From: CAHJXF01 sp038254545
Lineage (GTDB): Bacteria; Pseudomonadota; Gammaproteobacteria; Burkholderiales; Burkholderiaceae_D
Length of the DNA stretch: 64,000 nt
Assembly: GCA_038254545.1 (NCBI GenBank)
Contig: JBBSGB010000017.1
Coordinates: forward strand, 1-64,000
Reading direction: 5' to 3'
Part shown: piece after piece, positions 19,349 through 27,700 of the stretch
Numbering within the stretch: the first letter of the stretch is position 1
Layout: every line of letters starts with the position of its first letter
Notes under the pieces: model-generated
What the model saw: only the letters and a program-made list of their open reading frames with translations
What the model was told of the DNA's origin: nothing
Databases searched by the model: none
Program-made: the position numbers and the translations under genes

Positions 19349-20029
19349 CTAGTTCGAGACCAGGCTCGCCGATATATTGATCGACAACGCGAGGATGCTG
19401 GCGTTGAAGAAGAACGACAGCACCGATTGCGCGAGCACGAGCTTGCGCGTGCCGCGCGTCCCGACCTCGATGTCGGAGGTCGCGAAGGCAACCGCGATCG
19501 TGAACGAGAAATACATGAAGTCCCAGTAGTCGGGCTTCAGCTTCGCCTCGGGAAAGATCAAAGTCGTCGCGCCGCCATCCGCCTTGTAATATTCATGGGC
19601 GTAGTGCAGGCCGAAGACGGTTGGAATCAAGAACCACGAACCCAGCACCGTGCTCGCCGCAATGACGATGTGAAACGGTCTGCTGCTCGACGTGGCCGAT
19701 GCGCCTGCCAGTTCGATCACGATCGCGACCAGGCTCATCACGGCCGCGAGCGTGAGCGCGATCAGGATCGCGTAGGCCTTCTCGTCCTGTTTCTTCGCGA
19801 AGCCGCACACATCGCCTTCGTCGGCGCGCAGCATCATGATCCAGATGACGACCAGGAAGACATAGACTGCGACGTTCCAACCGATCAACACGTGCATGAC
19901 CGGGTCGCCGTCGGGCAACGGAATCGCGAAGCCCGCCACGATGCCTACCGCGAGCGCGTAGAAGAGTCGCGGTCGCGACGCGTAGAACTTGTGCAAAGTC
20001 TTGATCATCGTCCGGTTTGCCTCGCTCAT
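19349..20029 (-). CDS. DUF1345 membrane protein
   Basis: 226-residue protein with about five to six hydrophobic helices and the DUF1345 core: HYAHEYY, then PDYWDFMYFSFTIAVAFATSD with a trailing IEVGTRGTRK. The family is of unknown function; the conserved segment loosely resembles ion-channel pore regions in composition. The ATG at 20029 overlaps the stop of the upstream IclR regulator by four bases (ATGA), so it is expressed with that regulator. Co-transcription with an aromatic-acid regulator suggests, but does not show, a role in aromatic acid handling. Confidence 0.85.
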   Translation of the reverse strand: MSEANRTMIKTLHKFYASRPRLFYALAVGIVAGFAIPLPDGDPVMHVLIGWNVAVYVFLVVIWIMMLRADEGDVCGFAKKQDEKAYAILIALTLAAVMSLVAIVIELAGASATSSSRPFHIVIAASTVLGSWFLIPTVFGLHYAHEYYKADGGATTLIFPEAKLKPDYWDFMYFSFTIAVAFATSDIEVGTRGTRKLVLAQSVLSFFFNASILALSINISASLVSN

Positions 20030-20835
20030 CCCTTGCCGTGCGCCGCCATCATCGCCGAGAGTCGCCGCGCCGCGTCCTGCAGCGGGGAAAGAAAGCGCCT
20101 CTTCATCTCGGCGGCGGGAGTTCGATTCGCCTGCCCGCTGATATTCATCGCGGCAACGGTGCGGCCGCTTGCGCCGACGATCGGGACCGCGAGCGAAATC
20201 AGCCCTTCCTCGAGCTCCTGATCGACCAGCGTCCAGCCTTTGGTTCGCGCGTCGTCGACGATTGCCTTCAGTCGCGTGATTCGCGTCTCGGAGCGAGGGG
20301 TGAGCGACTTGAGGTCCGACCGCTTCAATACCTCCGCGGCTTCGGGCGCGGTCAGCCCCGCGAGCAGCACGCGGCCCATCGACGTGCAATACGCCGGCAG
20401 GCGACTGCCCACCGAGAGGTTGATCGCCATGATCTTCTGTGTGGGCACGCGCAGCACATAGACGATTTCTGCGCCGTCGAGTACCGCGGCCGAACAGCTT
20501 TCGTGCAGCTTCTGCACCAGCGCTTCCATCACCGGCTCCGCGAGATTCCAGAACGGCAGCGCCGTGAGATAGGGAAAGCCGAGCGAAAGGATGCGCGGCG
20601 TCAGGCTGAACGCGCGCTCGTCGAGCCTGATGTAGCCGAGGTGCTCGAGCGTGAGCAGGATGCGGCGCGCGCCGGCGCGCGTGAGGCTCGCGGCTTCGGC
20701 GACTTCGGTCAGCGTCAATTCGCGCGAGCGTCCGTCGAACGCCTGAATCACGCGTAGTCCGCGCGCGAAGGCCTGCACGAAGCTGTCGCCAGGGACGACC
20801 GGCGACCTCGGCTCCGCGAGAGCCTTACGAGGCAT
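20026..20835 (-). CDS. IclR-family regulator of the PcaR/PcaU/PobR subgroup
   Basis: 269 residues. N-terminal winged helix (about 22-85, LTLTEVAEAASLTRAGARRILLTLEHLGYI) and a C-terminal IclR effector domain (about 95-260) with SAAVLDGAEIVYVLRVP, PAYCTSMGRVLLAG and SLAVPIVGASGRTVAAMNIS, characteristic of regulators of the protocatechuate/4-hydroxybenzoate pathway. ATG 20835 was preferred to 20856 on family N-terminus (MPRKAL). It lies divergent from pcaI across a 139-base region with a 19-bp palindrome, so it is the likely regulator of the pca-pob unit and, from promoter layout, of itself. Effector is inferred to be 3-oxoadipate, protocatechuate or 4-hydroxybenzoate. Confidence 0.9.
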   Translation of the reverse strand: MPRKALAEPRSPVVPGDSFVQAFARGLRVIQAFDGRSRELTLTEVAEAASLTRAGARRILLTLEHLGYIRLDERAFSLTPRILSLGFPYLTALPFWNLAEPVMEALVQKLHESCSAAVLDGAEIVYVLRVPTQKIMAINLSVGSRLPAYCTSMGRVLLAGLTAPEAAEVLKRSDLKSLTPRSETRITRLKAIVDDARTKGWTLVDQELEEGLISLAVPIVGASGRTVAAMNISGQANRTPAAEMKRRFLSPLQDAARRLSAMMAAHGKG

Positions 20836-20878
20836 GGCGCACGATAGCGAGGACACGGATAGTCGCGTGCGCTGGGTC

Positions 20879-20907
20879 TTGACGCAAAGAATGTCGGCCG
20901 CTATTCT
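20879..20907 (+). promoter_or_regulatory. Predicted sigma-70 promoter for the pca-pob unit
   Basis: TTGACG at 20879-20884, a 17-base spacer, and TATTCT at 20902-20907, pointing to pcaI. TTGTTC half-sites begin within the -10 element and continue downstream. Confidence 0.6.
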
Positions 20908-20953
20908 TGTTCCGCTTGTTCATCCAGCGAATTATTGTTCTTTGTAAGAACAA
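20907..20953. promoter_or_regulatory. IclR-type operator cluster
   Basis: TTGTTC occurs at 20907-20912, 20916-20921 and 20935-20940, with the inverse GAACAA at 20948-20953. The last two are part of a perfect 19-bp palindrome, TTGTTCTT-TGT-AAGAACAA (20935-20953). Multi-repeat operators with one inverted pair plus a direct copy are known for PcaU-type IclR regulators; the assignment here rests on position and symmetry. Confidence 0.65.
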
Positions 20954-20959
20954 ATGCAA
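20931..20959 (-). promoter_or_regulatory. Predicted sigma-70 promoter for the IclR regulator gene
   Basis: On the minus strand, TTGCAT (20959-20954), a 17-base spacer and AATAAT (20936-20931). The spacer contains almost all of the 19-bp palindrome, so a bound regulator would occlude it: a layout for autorepression. Confidence 0.5.
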
Positions 20960-20974
20960 CACCCGGAGAGACGC

Positions 20975-21019
20975 ATGACCGAAGCGGCGGCGACCACTCG
21001 TGATCGACAAGATCGTTGA
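20975..21019 (+). CDS. Possible 14-codon leader ORF overlapping the pcaI start
   Basis: ATG at 20975 with a good CGGAGAG ribosome-binding site opens a 14-residue frame (MTEAAATTRDRQDR) that ends at TGA 21017-21019, 20 bases inside pcaI. It may be a leader coupling ribosomes to the pcaI GTG, or the remnant of a longer pcaI N-terminus separated by an indel or sequencing error. Small size prevents a firm call. Confidence 0.3.
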   Translation: MTEAAATTRDRQDR

Positions 21020-21692
21020 CTCGGCGGAGCAAGCGTTACGCGACGTGCCCGACGGCGCGACCGTGATGATCGGCGGCTTCGGCACGGCCGGCATGCCGGC
21101 GCAACTGATAACCGCGCTGATCGCGCAGGGTGCGTGCGACCTGACCATCGTCAATAACAATGCGGGCAACGGCGAGACCGGACTGGCCGCATTGCTGAAG
21201 GCGCGTCGCGTGAAGAAGATCATCTGCTCGTTCCCGCGCCAGACCGACTCGCAGGTGTTCGACGCGCTCTATCGCGCAGGCGATATCGAACTCGAACTGG
21301 TGCCGCAGGGCAATCTGGCCGAGCGCATCCGCGCGGCGGGCGCCGGCATCGGCGGTTTCTTCACGCCCACCGGCTACGGGACGCCGCTGGCCGAGGGCAA
21401 GGAGACGCGCGTGTTCGACGGCAAATCGATGGTGTTCGAGACGGCGATCCACGCCGACTTCGCGCTGATCAAGGCACGCGTGGCGGACCGCTGGGGCAAC
21501 CTGGTCTATCGCAAGACCGCGCGCAACTTCGGGCCGGTGATGGCGATGGCCGCGCGCTGCGCGGTGGCGCAGGTCGATGAGCTCGTCGAATTGGGCGCGC
21601 TCGATCCCGAGGTGATCGTCACGCCGGGGATCTTCGTCAAGCGGGTCGTGCGGGTCGGGCATGCGGACTCGACCTTGCGTCGCACGGCATGA
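21000..21692 (+). CDS. pcaI: 3-oxoadipate CoA-transferase subunit A
   Basis: 230 residues. Activates 3-oxoadipate with CoA from succinyl-CoA together with PcaJ. It aligns throughout with PcaI: GGFGTAGMPAQLI, NNAGNGETGLAALL, CSFPRQTDSQVFD, PQGNLAERIRAAGAGIGGFF and TPTGYGT, HADFALIKA, RNFGPVMAMAA. The GTG start at 21000 gives MIDKIVDS, matching the family's MINK-type N-terminus. It has no Shine-Dalgarno of its own; a strong CGGAGAG precedes an ATG at 20975 that is in another frame and stops at 21019. Confidence 0.9.
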   Translation: MIDKIVDSAEQALRDVPDGATVMIGGFGTAGMPAQLITALIAQGACDLTIVNNNAGNGETGLAALLKARRVKKIICSFPRQTDSQVFDALYRAGDIELELVPQGNLAERIRAAGAGIGGFFTPTGYGTPLAEGKETRVFDGKSMVFETAIHADFALIKARVADRWGNLVYRKTARNFGPVMAMAARCAVAQVDELVELGALDPEVIVTPGIFVKRVVRVGHADSTLRRTA

Positions 21693-21702
21693 GACGACAA
21701 CC

Positions 21703-22374
21703 GTGAGCTACCGCAAGCTGACCCGCGACCAGATCGCCGCGCGCGTGGCGGCCGACATTCCCGATGGCGCGATCGTCAATCTCGGCATCGGCATTCCGAC
21801 CTTGGTCGCCAATCAATTGCCGACCGATCGCGAGATCGTCCTGCACAGCGAGAACGGCCTGCTCGGCATGGGTCCGGCGCCCGCGCCCGGCGACGAAGAC
21901 GAAGACCTGATCAACGCCGGCAAGCAGCCGGTGACGATACGCGCGGGCGCTTCGTATTTTCATCACGCCGATTCGTTCGCGATGATGCGCGGAGGCCATC
22001 TGGACTATTGCGTGCTCGGCGCGTTCCAGGTGTCGCGCACCGGCGACCTCGCCAACTGGCACACCGGCGCGCCCGGCGCGATCCCGGCGGTGGGCGGCGC
22101 GATGGACCTCGCGATCGGTGCGCGCCACGTGTTCGTGATGATGGAGCACACCACGCGCGAAGGGCAGAGCAAGATCGTCGAGCGCTGCAGCTATCCGTTG
22201 ACCGGCGTCGCGTGCGTCGAGCGGGTCTATACCGATCTCGCAACGCTCGACGTCACGCAGGCCGGGGTGGTGGCGCGCGACCTGGTCGATGGCCTCGCAT
22301 TCGACGAGCTCGAACGCCTGACCGGCATCGCATTGCTCAAATCTCACACGGACGAGAAGCGGGACGCCGCATGA
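21703..22374 (+). CDS. pcaJ: 3-oxoadipate CoA-transferase subunit B
   Basis: 223 residues, partner of PcaI. The catalytic glutamate of class I CoA-transferases is in HSENGLLGMGP; other family blocks are VNLGIGIPTLVANQLP, GGHLDYCVLGAFQVS and GAIPAVGGAMDLAIGA. GTG 21703 (MSYRKLTRDQIAARVA) follows pcaI by 10 bases and matches the family N-terminus; an ATG at 21661 would overlap pcaI by 32 bases. Its stop overlaps pcaH by four bases. Confidence 0.93.
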   Translation: MSYRKLTRDQIAARVAADIPDGAIVNLGIGIPTLVANQLPTDREIVLHSENGLLGMGPAPAPGDEDEDLINAGKQPVTIRAGASYFHHADSFAMMRGGHLDYCVLGAFQVSRTGDLANWHTGAPGAIPAVGGAMDLAIGARHVFVMMEHTTREGQSKIVERCSYPLTGVACVERVYTDLATLDVTQAGVVARDLVDGLAFDELERLTGIALLKSHTDEKRDAA

Positions 22375-23072
22375 TTCAGATCGCACCCTATCGAAAGTAC
22401 GCGACGGACACGCAACCGCCTTACGGCGTAGAGCCCTACGGCTCGACGCACAAGCGCGCGCCCACGCAAGGCCTGATCGAGATTCCACAGACGCTCTCGG
22501 AAATCACCGGGCCGCGCTTCGGTCGCGCTGCGCTGCGCGCCGGCGACCAGGACCTCACGCAATTCGACGGCGGCTCGGCGCTGGGAGAACGCATCGTGGT
22601 CTCGGGCCGCATCCTCGACGAAGACGGCAAGCCGGTGCGCGATGCGTTGGTGGAAATCTGGCAGGCCAACGCCGCCGGCCGTTACCTGCACGCGGGCGAT
22701 CAGCACGATGCGCCGCTCGATCCGCATTTCTCCGGCATGGGCGCGACCGTGACCGACGACGATGGGCGCTATCGCTTCATGACGGTCAAGCCGGGTGCGT
22801 ATCCGTGGCGCAATCATCCCAACGCATGGCGGCCCGCGCACATCCACTTCTCGTTGTTCGGCAACGCCTATGCGCAGCGGCTGGTCACGCAGATGTATTT
22901 CCCGGGCGACCCGCTGCTCGCGTTCGATCCGATCTTCAACAGCACCGCCGACCGCGCCGCGCGCGAACGCCTGATCGCGCGCTTCGAGTGGGGCACCACC
23001 GAGCCCGAGTACGCGCTCGGTTTTCACTTCGATTTCGTGCTGCGCGGTCGGGACCAGACGCCGGTGGAATGA
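22371..23072 (+). CDS. pcaH: Protocatechuate 3,4-dioxygenase beta subunit
   Basis: 233 residues; carries the non-haem Fe(III) that cleaves the protocatechuate ring intradiol to 3-carboxy-cis,cis-muconate. The four ligands are visible with family spacing: Tyr105 (GRYLHAGD), Tyr144 (GAYPWRNHP), His157 and His159 (AHIHFS). ATG 22371 overlaps the pcaJ stop (ATGA), and its own stop overlaps pcaG the same way, giving tight coupling of transferase and dioxygenase subunits. Confidence 0.97.
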   Translation: MIQIAPYRKYATDTQPPYGVEPYGSTHKRAPTQGLIEIPQTLSEITGPRFGRAALRAGDQDLTQFDGGSALGERIVVSGRILDEDGKPVRDALVEIWQANAAGRYLHAGDQHDAPLDPHFSGMGATVTDDDGRYRFMTVKPGAYPWRNHPNAWRPAHIHFSLFGNAYAQRLVTQMYFPGDPLLAFDPIFNSTADRAARERLIARFEWGTTEPEYALGFHFDFVLRGRDQTPVE

Positions 23073-23665
23073 CGATGGCCTCGACACTGGTAGCGACTAC
23101 CTCACAGACCGTCGGCCCTTATCTGCACATCGGCCTCGCGCCGCGCAACTGCGCCGACGTCGCGTTCGACGGCCGCATCGACCAGCCCGATCGCATCGTG
23201 ATCGAGGGGCTCGCGCTCGATGGCGACGGCAAGCCGCTGCCCGACGGCATGATCGAGATCTGGCAAGCCGATGCGGCGGGTCACTACGATCACGCGCACG
23301 ACCCGCGCTCGGGCGTCGATGAAGGCTCGCGCAGCGCTTCGGGCTTCGGCCGCCTGCCGACCGACATCGACGGCAGCTTCACGTTCACCACCGTCAAGCC
23401 CGGCCGCGTGCCGGCGCCCGACGGATCGCTGCAGGCGCCGCACATCGTGCTCGCGTGTTTCGCGCGCGGGCTCCTCAAGCATCTGTCGACGCGCATCTAT
23501 TTCGACGACGAGGCAGACGCCAACGCCGGAGACTACGTGCTCGGTCGCGTGCCGCAGACAAGACGCGCGAGCCTGCTTGCGATGCACGCCGGCCCGCGAC
23601 GCTATCGATGGACGCTGACGTTGCAGGGCGACCCGGAACGCGAAACGGTGTTCTTCGATTTTTGA
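23069..23665 (+). CDS. pcaG: Protocatechuate 3,4-dioxygenase alpha subunit
   Basis: 198 residues. The structural partner of PcaH, with the shared fold (TSQTVGPYLHIGL at the start, GMIEIWQADAAGHY, FTFTTVKPG, APHIVLACFARGLLKHL, TRIYF) but lacking the iron-ligand tyrosine and His pair, as expected for the alpha chain. Starts at ATG 23069 overlapping pcaH by four bases. A gap of about 120 bases to the next gene follows. Confidence 0.96.
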   Translation: MTMASTLVATTSQTVGPYLHIGLAPRNCADVAFDGRIDQPDRIVIEGLALDGDGKPLPDGMIEIWQADAAGHYDHAHDPRSGVDEGSRSASGFGRLPTDIDGSFTFTTVKPGRVPAPDGSLQAPHIVLACFARGLLKHLSTRIYFDDEADANAGDYVLGRVPQTRRASLLAMHAGPRRYRWTLTLQGDPERETVFFDF

Positions 23666-23784
23666 TCGCGCATCGGTAGCAGTGCCTATGGGCAAGAGCG
23701 GTTCGCGTGCTTAGGGTTACGCACTTGCAGAATCCGGCAGAGACGTTCGCACGGATTCACGAACGAATACGACAGGAGAATTCG

Positions 23785-24999
23785 ATGACTCGCATTTCCA
23801 GACTGAACACGGCGTGCAATGCATCCGCACGCGCGCTCGCATGCGCGGCTCTCGCGACCGGTGTGCTGACCACGTTGCCCGCGCATGCCGCCGACACCAT
23901 CAAGGTCGGCATCATCACCGAGATGACCGGCGCGTTCGCGGACTTCGGCCAGCAGATGACGACCGGCGCCAAGGCCTACATGAAGGAGCACGGCGATACG
24001 GTCGCCGGCAAGAAGGTCGAGCTGATCATCAAGGACGTGGGCGGCCCAGCGCCCGATGTCGCCAAGCGCCTCGCGCAGGAGCTGGTGGTCAAGGACAACG
24101 TCGACTTCATCGCCGGCTTCGGGCTCACGCCCAACGCGCTGGCGGTCGCGCCGATCGCCACCGAAGCGAAGAAGCCGACCATCATCATGAACGCCGCAAC
24201 CTCGGTCATCACGACCAAGTCGCCCTACATGGCGCGCGTGTCGATGACTTTGCCGCAGGTCACCGCGCCGCTGGCCGAGTGGGCCTACAAGAACGGCATC
24301 CGCAAGGTCTATACCGCGGTCGCCGACTACGGTCCGGGCTTCGACGCCGAAGGCGCGTTCAAGAAAACCTTCACCGCGCTCGGCGGCCAGATCGTCGGCG
24401 AAGTGCGCATGCCGCTGAACAACCCGGACTACGGTCCTTACGTTCAGCGCATCAAGGACACCAAGCCCGAAGCCGTGTTCGTGTTCGTGCCCGCGAGCGA
24501 ATCGTCGGTGAGCTTCATGAAGGCCTATGCGGAACGCGGACTCGCGGCCGCCGGCATCAAGCTGATCGCGACCGGCGACATGACCGACGACGGCGTGATC
24601 GAGGCGCTGGGCAACAACGCGCTCGGCATGATCACCACGCACCACTATTCGGCCGCGCACGACTCGCCCGAGAACAAGGCTTTCCTCGCGGCCTATGCGG
24701 CGATCGATCCCAACCATCGTCCCAACTTCATGGCCGTTGGCGGCTATGACGCAATGGCGCTGATCTATGCGGTCGCGAAACAACTGAATGGCAACATCGA
24801 TCCCGACAAGGCGATGGCGATCATCAAAGGCATGAAGATCGCAAGTCCGCGTGGTCCGATTGCCATCGATGCCGAGACCCGCGACGTGACGCAGAACGTC
24901 TATGTGCGCGAGGTCAAGAGAGTCAACGGCAAGCTCTACAACGTCGAGTTCTTCACGACACCCAACGTGAAGGATCCGGGGAAGGAAGCGACGAAGTAG
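23785..24999 (+). CDS. Branched-chain-type ABC transporter substrate-binding protein (aromatic acid uptake)
   Basis: 404 residues with a Sec signal peptide (about 1-34, cleaving near LPAHAAD) and a two-lobed type I periplasmic binding fold (IKVGIITEMTGAFADFGQQM, KDVGGPAPDVAKRLAQELV, YGPYVQRIKDTKPEAVFVF, GGYDAMALIYAVAKQL). ATG 23785 has AGGAG at eight bases; the longer in-frame extension to 23707 lacks a signal. First gene of the importer embedded between pcaG and pobA, so the ligand is most likely 4-hydroxybenzoate, protocatechuate or a related acid rather than leucine. Confidence 0.9.
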   Translation: MTRISRLNTACNASARALACAALATGVLTTLPAHAADTIKVGIITEMTGAFADFGQQMTTGAKAYMKEHGDTVAGKKVELIIKDVGGPAPDVAKRLAQELVVKDNVDFIAGFGLTPNALAVAPIATEAKKPTIIMNAATSVITTKSPYMARVSMTLPQVTAPLAEWAYKNGIRKVYTAVADYGPGFDAEGAFKKTFTALGGQIVGEVRMPLNNPDYGPYVQRIKDTKPEAVFVFVPASESSVSFMKAYAERGLAAAGIKLIATGDMTDDGVIEALGNNALGMITTHHYSAAHDSPENKAFLAAYAAIDPNHRPNFMAVGGYDAMALIYAVAKQLNGNIDPDKAMAIIKGMKIASPRGPIAIDAETRDVTQNVYVREVKRVNGKLYNVEFFTTPNVKDPGKEATK

Positions 25000-25023
25000 G
25001 CAGGACGTAGGCGGTACGCGACC

Positions 25024-25893
25024 ATGGCCAGCATCCTCGGCATCCTCTTCGAAGGGCTCGCCTACGGGATGCTGCTGTTCCTGATCTCGGTGGGCCTGTC
25101 GGTCACGATGGGCCTGATGCGCTTCATCAATCTCGCGCACGGCGTGTTCGCGATGGCGGGCGGCTACGTCGTCGCGACGCTCGCGAGCCGTTGGGGCCTG
25201 AGCTTGTTCGTCGCGTTGCCGGTCGCGTTCGCGTTCGGAGCGGCCTTGAGCCTGGCCCTCGAACGCAGCCTCTATCGACCGCTCTACAGGCGCGGTCCGC
25301 TCGATCAGGTGCTGCTCACGGTCGGCATCGTTTTCGTCGCGACCGCGGTTGCGATCTATCTCTTCGGCTCGCAACAGCAACCGATCGTGTTGCCGGAGAT
25401 GCTCTCCGGACGCATGCTTGTACTGGGGGTCGAGCTCTCGCGCTATCGCTTGTTCCTGGTCGCAGTCGGCATCGCGATCACGATCGCGCTGGTGTTCGGC
25501 CTCGAGCGCACGCGCCTGGGTGCGCGCGTGCGCGCTTCGGTCGATAGCCAGAACGTTGCCGAGGCGATGGGCATCCGCGTCGATCGCGTGTTTCAGACGA
25601 CGTTCGCGATCGGTGGCGGACTCGCCGCGTTGGGCGGTGCACTCGGTGTGGACATCCTCGGGCTCGATCCGAATTTCGCGCAGCGCTATCTGGTTTACTT
25701 CCTGCTCGTGGTGGTGGTCGGCGGGCCGGGCTCCATCGTCGGCACGCTGGTCGCGGCGCTGCTGCTGGGCGTGGCCGATGTGTCGGGCAAGTACTACGTG
25801 CCCGAGATCGGTGGCTTCGTGATCTATGTCGCGATGATCGTGCTGCTGTTCCTGTTTCCGCACGGTCTCTTCGTGCGGCGGGGCGCGCGGTGA
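25024..25893 (+). CDS. Branched-chain-type ABC transporter permease (LivH-like)
   Basis: 289-residue inner-membrane permease with about eight helices and the LivH signatures MGLMRFINLAHGVFAMAGGYV, GARVRASVDSQNVAEAMGI (the EAA-like cytoplasmic loop that meets the ATPase) and VVVGGPGSIVGTLVAALLLG. It follows the binding protein by 24 bases and overlaps the next permease by four bases (GTGA). Confidence 0.93.
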   Translation: MASILGILFEGLAYGMLLFLISVGLSVTMGLMRFINLAHGVFAMAGGYVVATLASRWGLSLFVALPVAFAFGAALSLALERSLYRPLYRRGPLDQVLLTVGIVFVATAVAIYLFGSQQQPIVLPEMLSGRMLVLGVELSRYRLFLVAVGIAITIALVFGLERTRLGARVRASVDSQNVAEAMGIRVDRVFQTTFAIGGGLAALGGALGVDILGLDPNFAQRYLVYFLLVVVVGGPGSIVGTLVAALLLGVADVSGKYYVPEIGGFVIYVAMIVLLFLFPHGLFVRRGAR

Positions 25894-26942
25894 GCGAATT
25901 GTCGAGGCCCGACGCCGCACCGAGCATCGCTTCGCACGGCCGCGCGACGAACCGGGCCAACGCCGCTTGTCTGGCCGCGCACGAACGCTGGAAGCTCTCC
26001 GAGATCGTTTTCTGGATTGCGATCGCATCGGTCTATTTCGTCTTCCCGAAGAACCTCGTACTCGCGTCGCAGGTGCTCATCGCGGGGCTGTTCGCGCTGT
26101 CGCTCGACCTCATCCTCGGCTACGCGGGCATCGTCACGCTCGGCCACGCGGCGTTCTTCGGCGTTGGTGCATATACCGCCGGCTTGCTCGCGAAGCACGG
26201 ATGGAACGAGCCGCTCTCCGGCCTCGTGTGCGCGGCGGCCGCGGCCGCGCTGATCGGCTGGATCACGAGCTTTTTGGTTCTGCGCGGCGGCGATCTCGCG
26301 CGCTTGATGACGACGCTCGGCATCGCATCGCTGCTTTATGAAGTCGCCAATCGTGCGACACCCATCACCGGCGGCGTCGATGGCCTGCAAGGCGTGGAGA
26401 TTGCGAAGGTCTTCGGACTGTTCGCCTTCGATCTCTACGGGCGCACCGCCTACCTCTACAGCTTCGCGGTGGTGCTGCTGCTCTTCATCGTCGCGAGGTC
26501 GTGGATGAATTCACCCTATGGCCTATCGCTGCGAACCATCCGCGAGAATCCGGTGCGCGCTCGGGCGATCGGAGTGCCGCTTCATCGACGCCTCGTCACC
26601 GTGTACGTCGTGTCGGCGGCGATGGCGGGTGTCGCGGGCGCGCTGCTGACGCAGACCACGCAGTTCGTCAGCATCGACGTCTTCGGTTTCCACCGTTCGG
26701 CGGACCTCATGATCATGCTGATCATCGGAGGCACTGCAACGCTGTACGGCGGCTTCGTCGGCGCCGCGGCGTTCATCCTCGTACAGGATCGGCTTGCCGA
26801 CATCAATCCCACCTACTGGCTGTTCTGGCTCGGCGTGTTGTTGATCATGACGACGCTGTTCCTGCGGCGCGGCGTGGTCGGCGGACTGATCGCATTGCGC
26901 GAGCGCTTCCGGCCTCGTCAAGCGCAGGCATCGTCGTCATGA
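25890..26942 (+). CDS. Branched-chain-type ABC transporter permease (LivM-like)
   Basis: 350 residues, the second permease. After a polar 35-residue N-terminus come about ten helices with FALSLDLILGYAGIVTLGHAAFFGVGAYTAGL split by typical LivM motifs, SLRTIRENPVRARAIGVP (coupling loop) and LIIGGTATLYGGFVGAAAF. GTG start overlaps the upstream permease; its stop overlaps the ATPase ATG by four bases. Confidence 0.92.
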   Translation: MSELSRPDAAPSIASHGRATNRANAACLAAHERWKLSEIVFWIAIASVYFVFPKNLVLASQVLIAGLFALSLDLILGYAGIVTLGHAAFFGVGAYTAGLLAKHGWNEPLSGLVCAAAAAALIGWITSFLVLRGGDLARLMTTLGIASLLYEVANRATPITGGVDGLQGVEIAKVFGLFAFDLYGRTAYLYSFAVVLLLFIVARSWMNSPYGLSLRTIRENPVRARAIGVPLHRRLVTVYVVSAAMAGVAGALLTQTTQFVSIDVFGFHRSADLMIMLIIGGTATLYGGFVGAAAFILVQDRLADINPTYWLFWLGVLLIMTTLFLRRGVVGGLIALRERFRPRQAQASSS

Positions 26943-27700
26943 ACGCGATCCTCGAAACGCGCAAGCTCTGCAAGTCCTTCGGCGCACTCGCGGTCACGCA
27001 GGACTTCAACCTGTCGCTGTCGCCCGGCGCACGCCATGCATTGATCGGGCCCAACGGCTCGGGCAAGACCACGCTCGTCAACCAGTTGACCGGCGTGCTC
27101 AGTCCGGGCAGCGGCACCGTGCTGCTCGATGGTGAAGACATCACGCGTGTTTCCCCGGAAAGCCGCGTTCGGCGCGGCCTGTCGCGCACCTTCCAGATCA
27201 ACAGCCTTTTCCCGCACCTGACGCCGCTCGAAGCGGTGGCCGCGGCGATCCTCGAGCGCGATCGCGACACGATGGGCTTCGCGCACCGCTGGATACGCGG
27301 CGTGTCGCACAGCCGCGCGCAACTCGACGAAGCGCATGGCCTGCTGGCATCGCTGGGCATCGCCCGCGATGGCGACCTGCCGACGCACGAACTCGCCTAC
27401 GGCCGCCAGCGCGTGCTCGAGATCGCGCTCGCGCTCGCTGCTCGCCCGCGCGTGCTGCTGCTCGACGAGCCCGCAGCCGGCATCCCGGAAGGCGAGAGCG
27501 ATGAATTGTTCGCGGTGCTCGAACGATTGCCGGCCGACGTCGCGATCCTGCTGATCGAACACGACATGAACCTGGTGTTCCGCTTCGCCACGCGCATCAC
27601 GGTGCTGGTGGGCGGCGCGGAACTCGTCACCGGCACGCCCGAAGAGATCGCCGCCGACCCGCGCGTGCGCGAGGTGTACCTCGGGCAGGGCGTGCACTGA
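26939..27700 (+). CDS. Branched-chain-type ABC transporter ATPase (LivG-like)
   Basis: 253-residue ATP-binding subunit. Walker A is GPNGSGKTT, the signature reads LAYGRQR (a common LivG variant of LSGGQ), Walker B is VLLLDEPAAG and the switch His is in LIEHDMNLVF. Starts with ATG 26939 overlapping the LivM-like gene; overlaps the second ATPase by one base (TGATG). Confidence 0.93.
   Translation: MNAILETRKLCKSFGALAVTQDFNLSLSPGARHALIGPNGSGKTTLVNQLTGVLSPGSGTVLLDGEDITRVSPESRVRRGLSRTFQINSLFPHLTPLEAVAAAILERDRDTMGFAHRWIRGVSHSRAQLDEAHGLLASLGIARDGDLPTHELAYGRQRVLEIALALAARPRVLLLDEPAAGIPEGESDELFAVLERLPADVAILLIEHDMNLVFRFATRITVLVGGAELVTGTPEEIAADPRVREVYLGQGVH

Noticed and set aside
23745..23764. GTTCG-(10)-CGAAC inverted repeat before the ABC binding-protein gene as a second PcaR-type operator.
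   Set aside because: Arms are only five bases, do not match the 19-bp palindrome upstream of pcaI, and are expected by chance in this composition.
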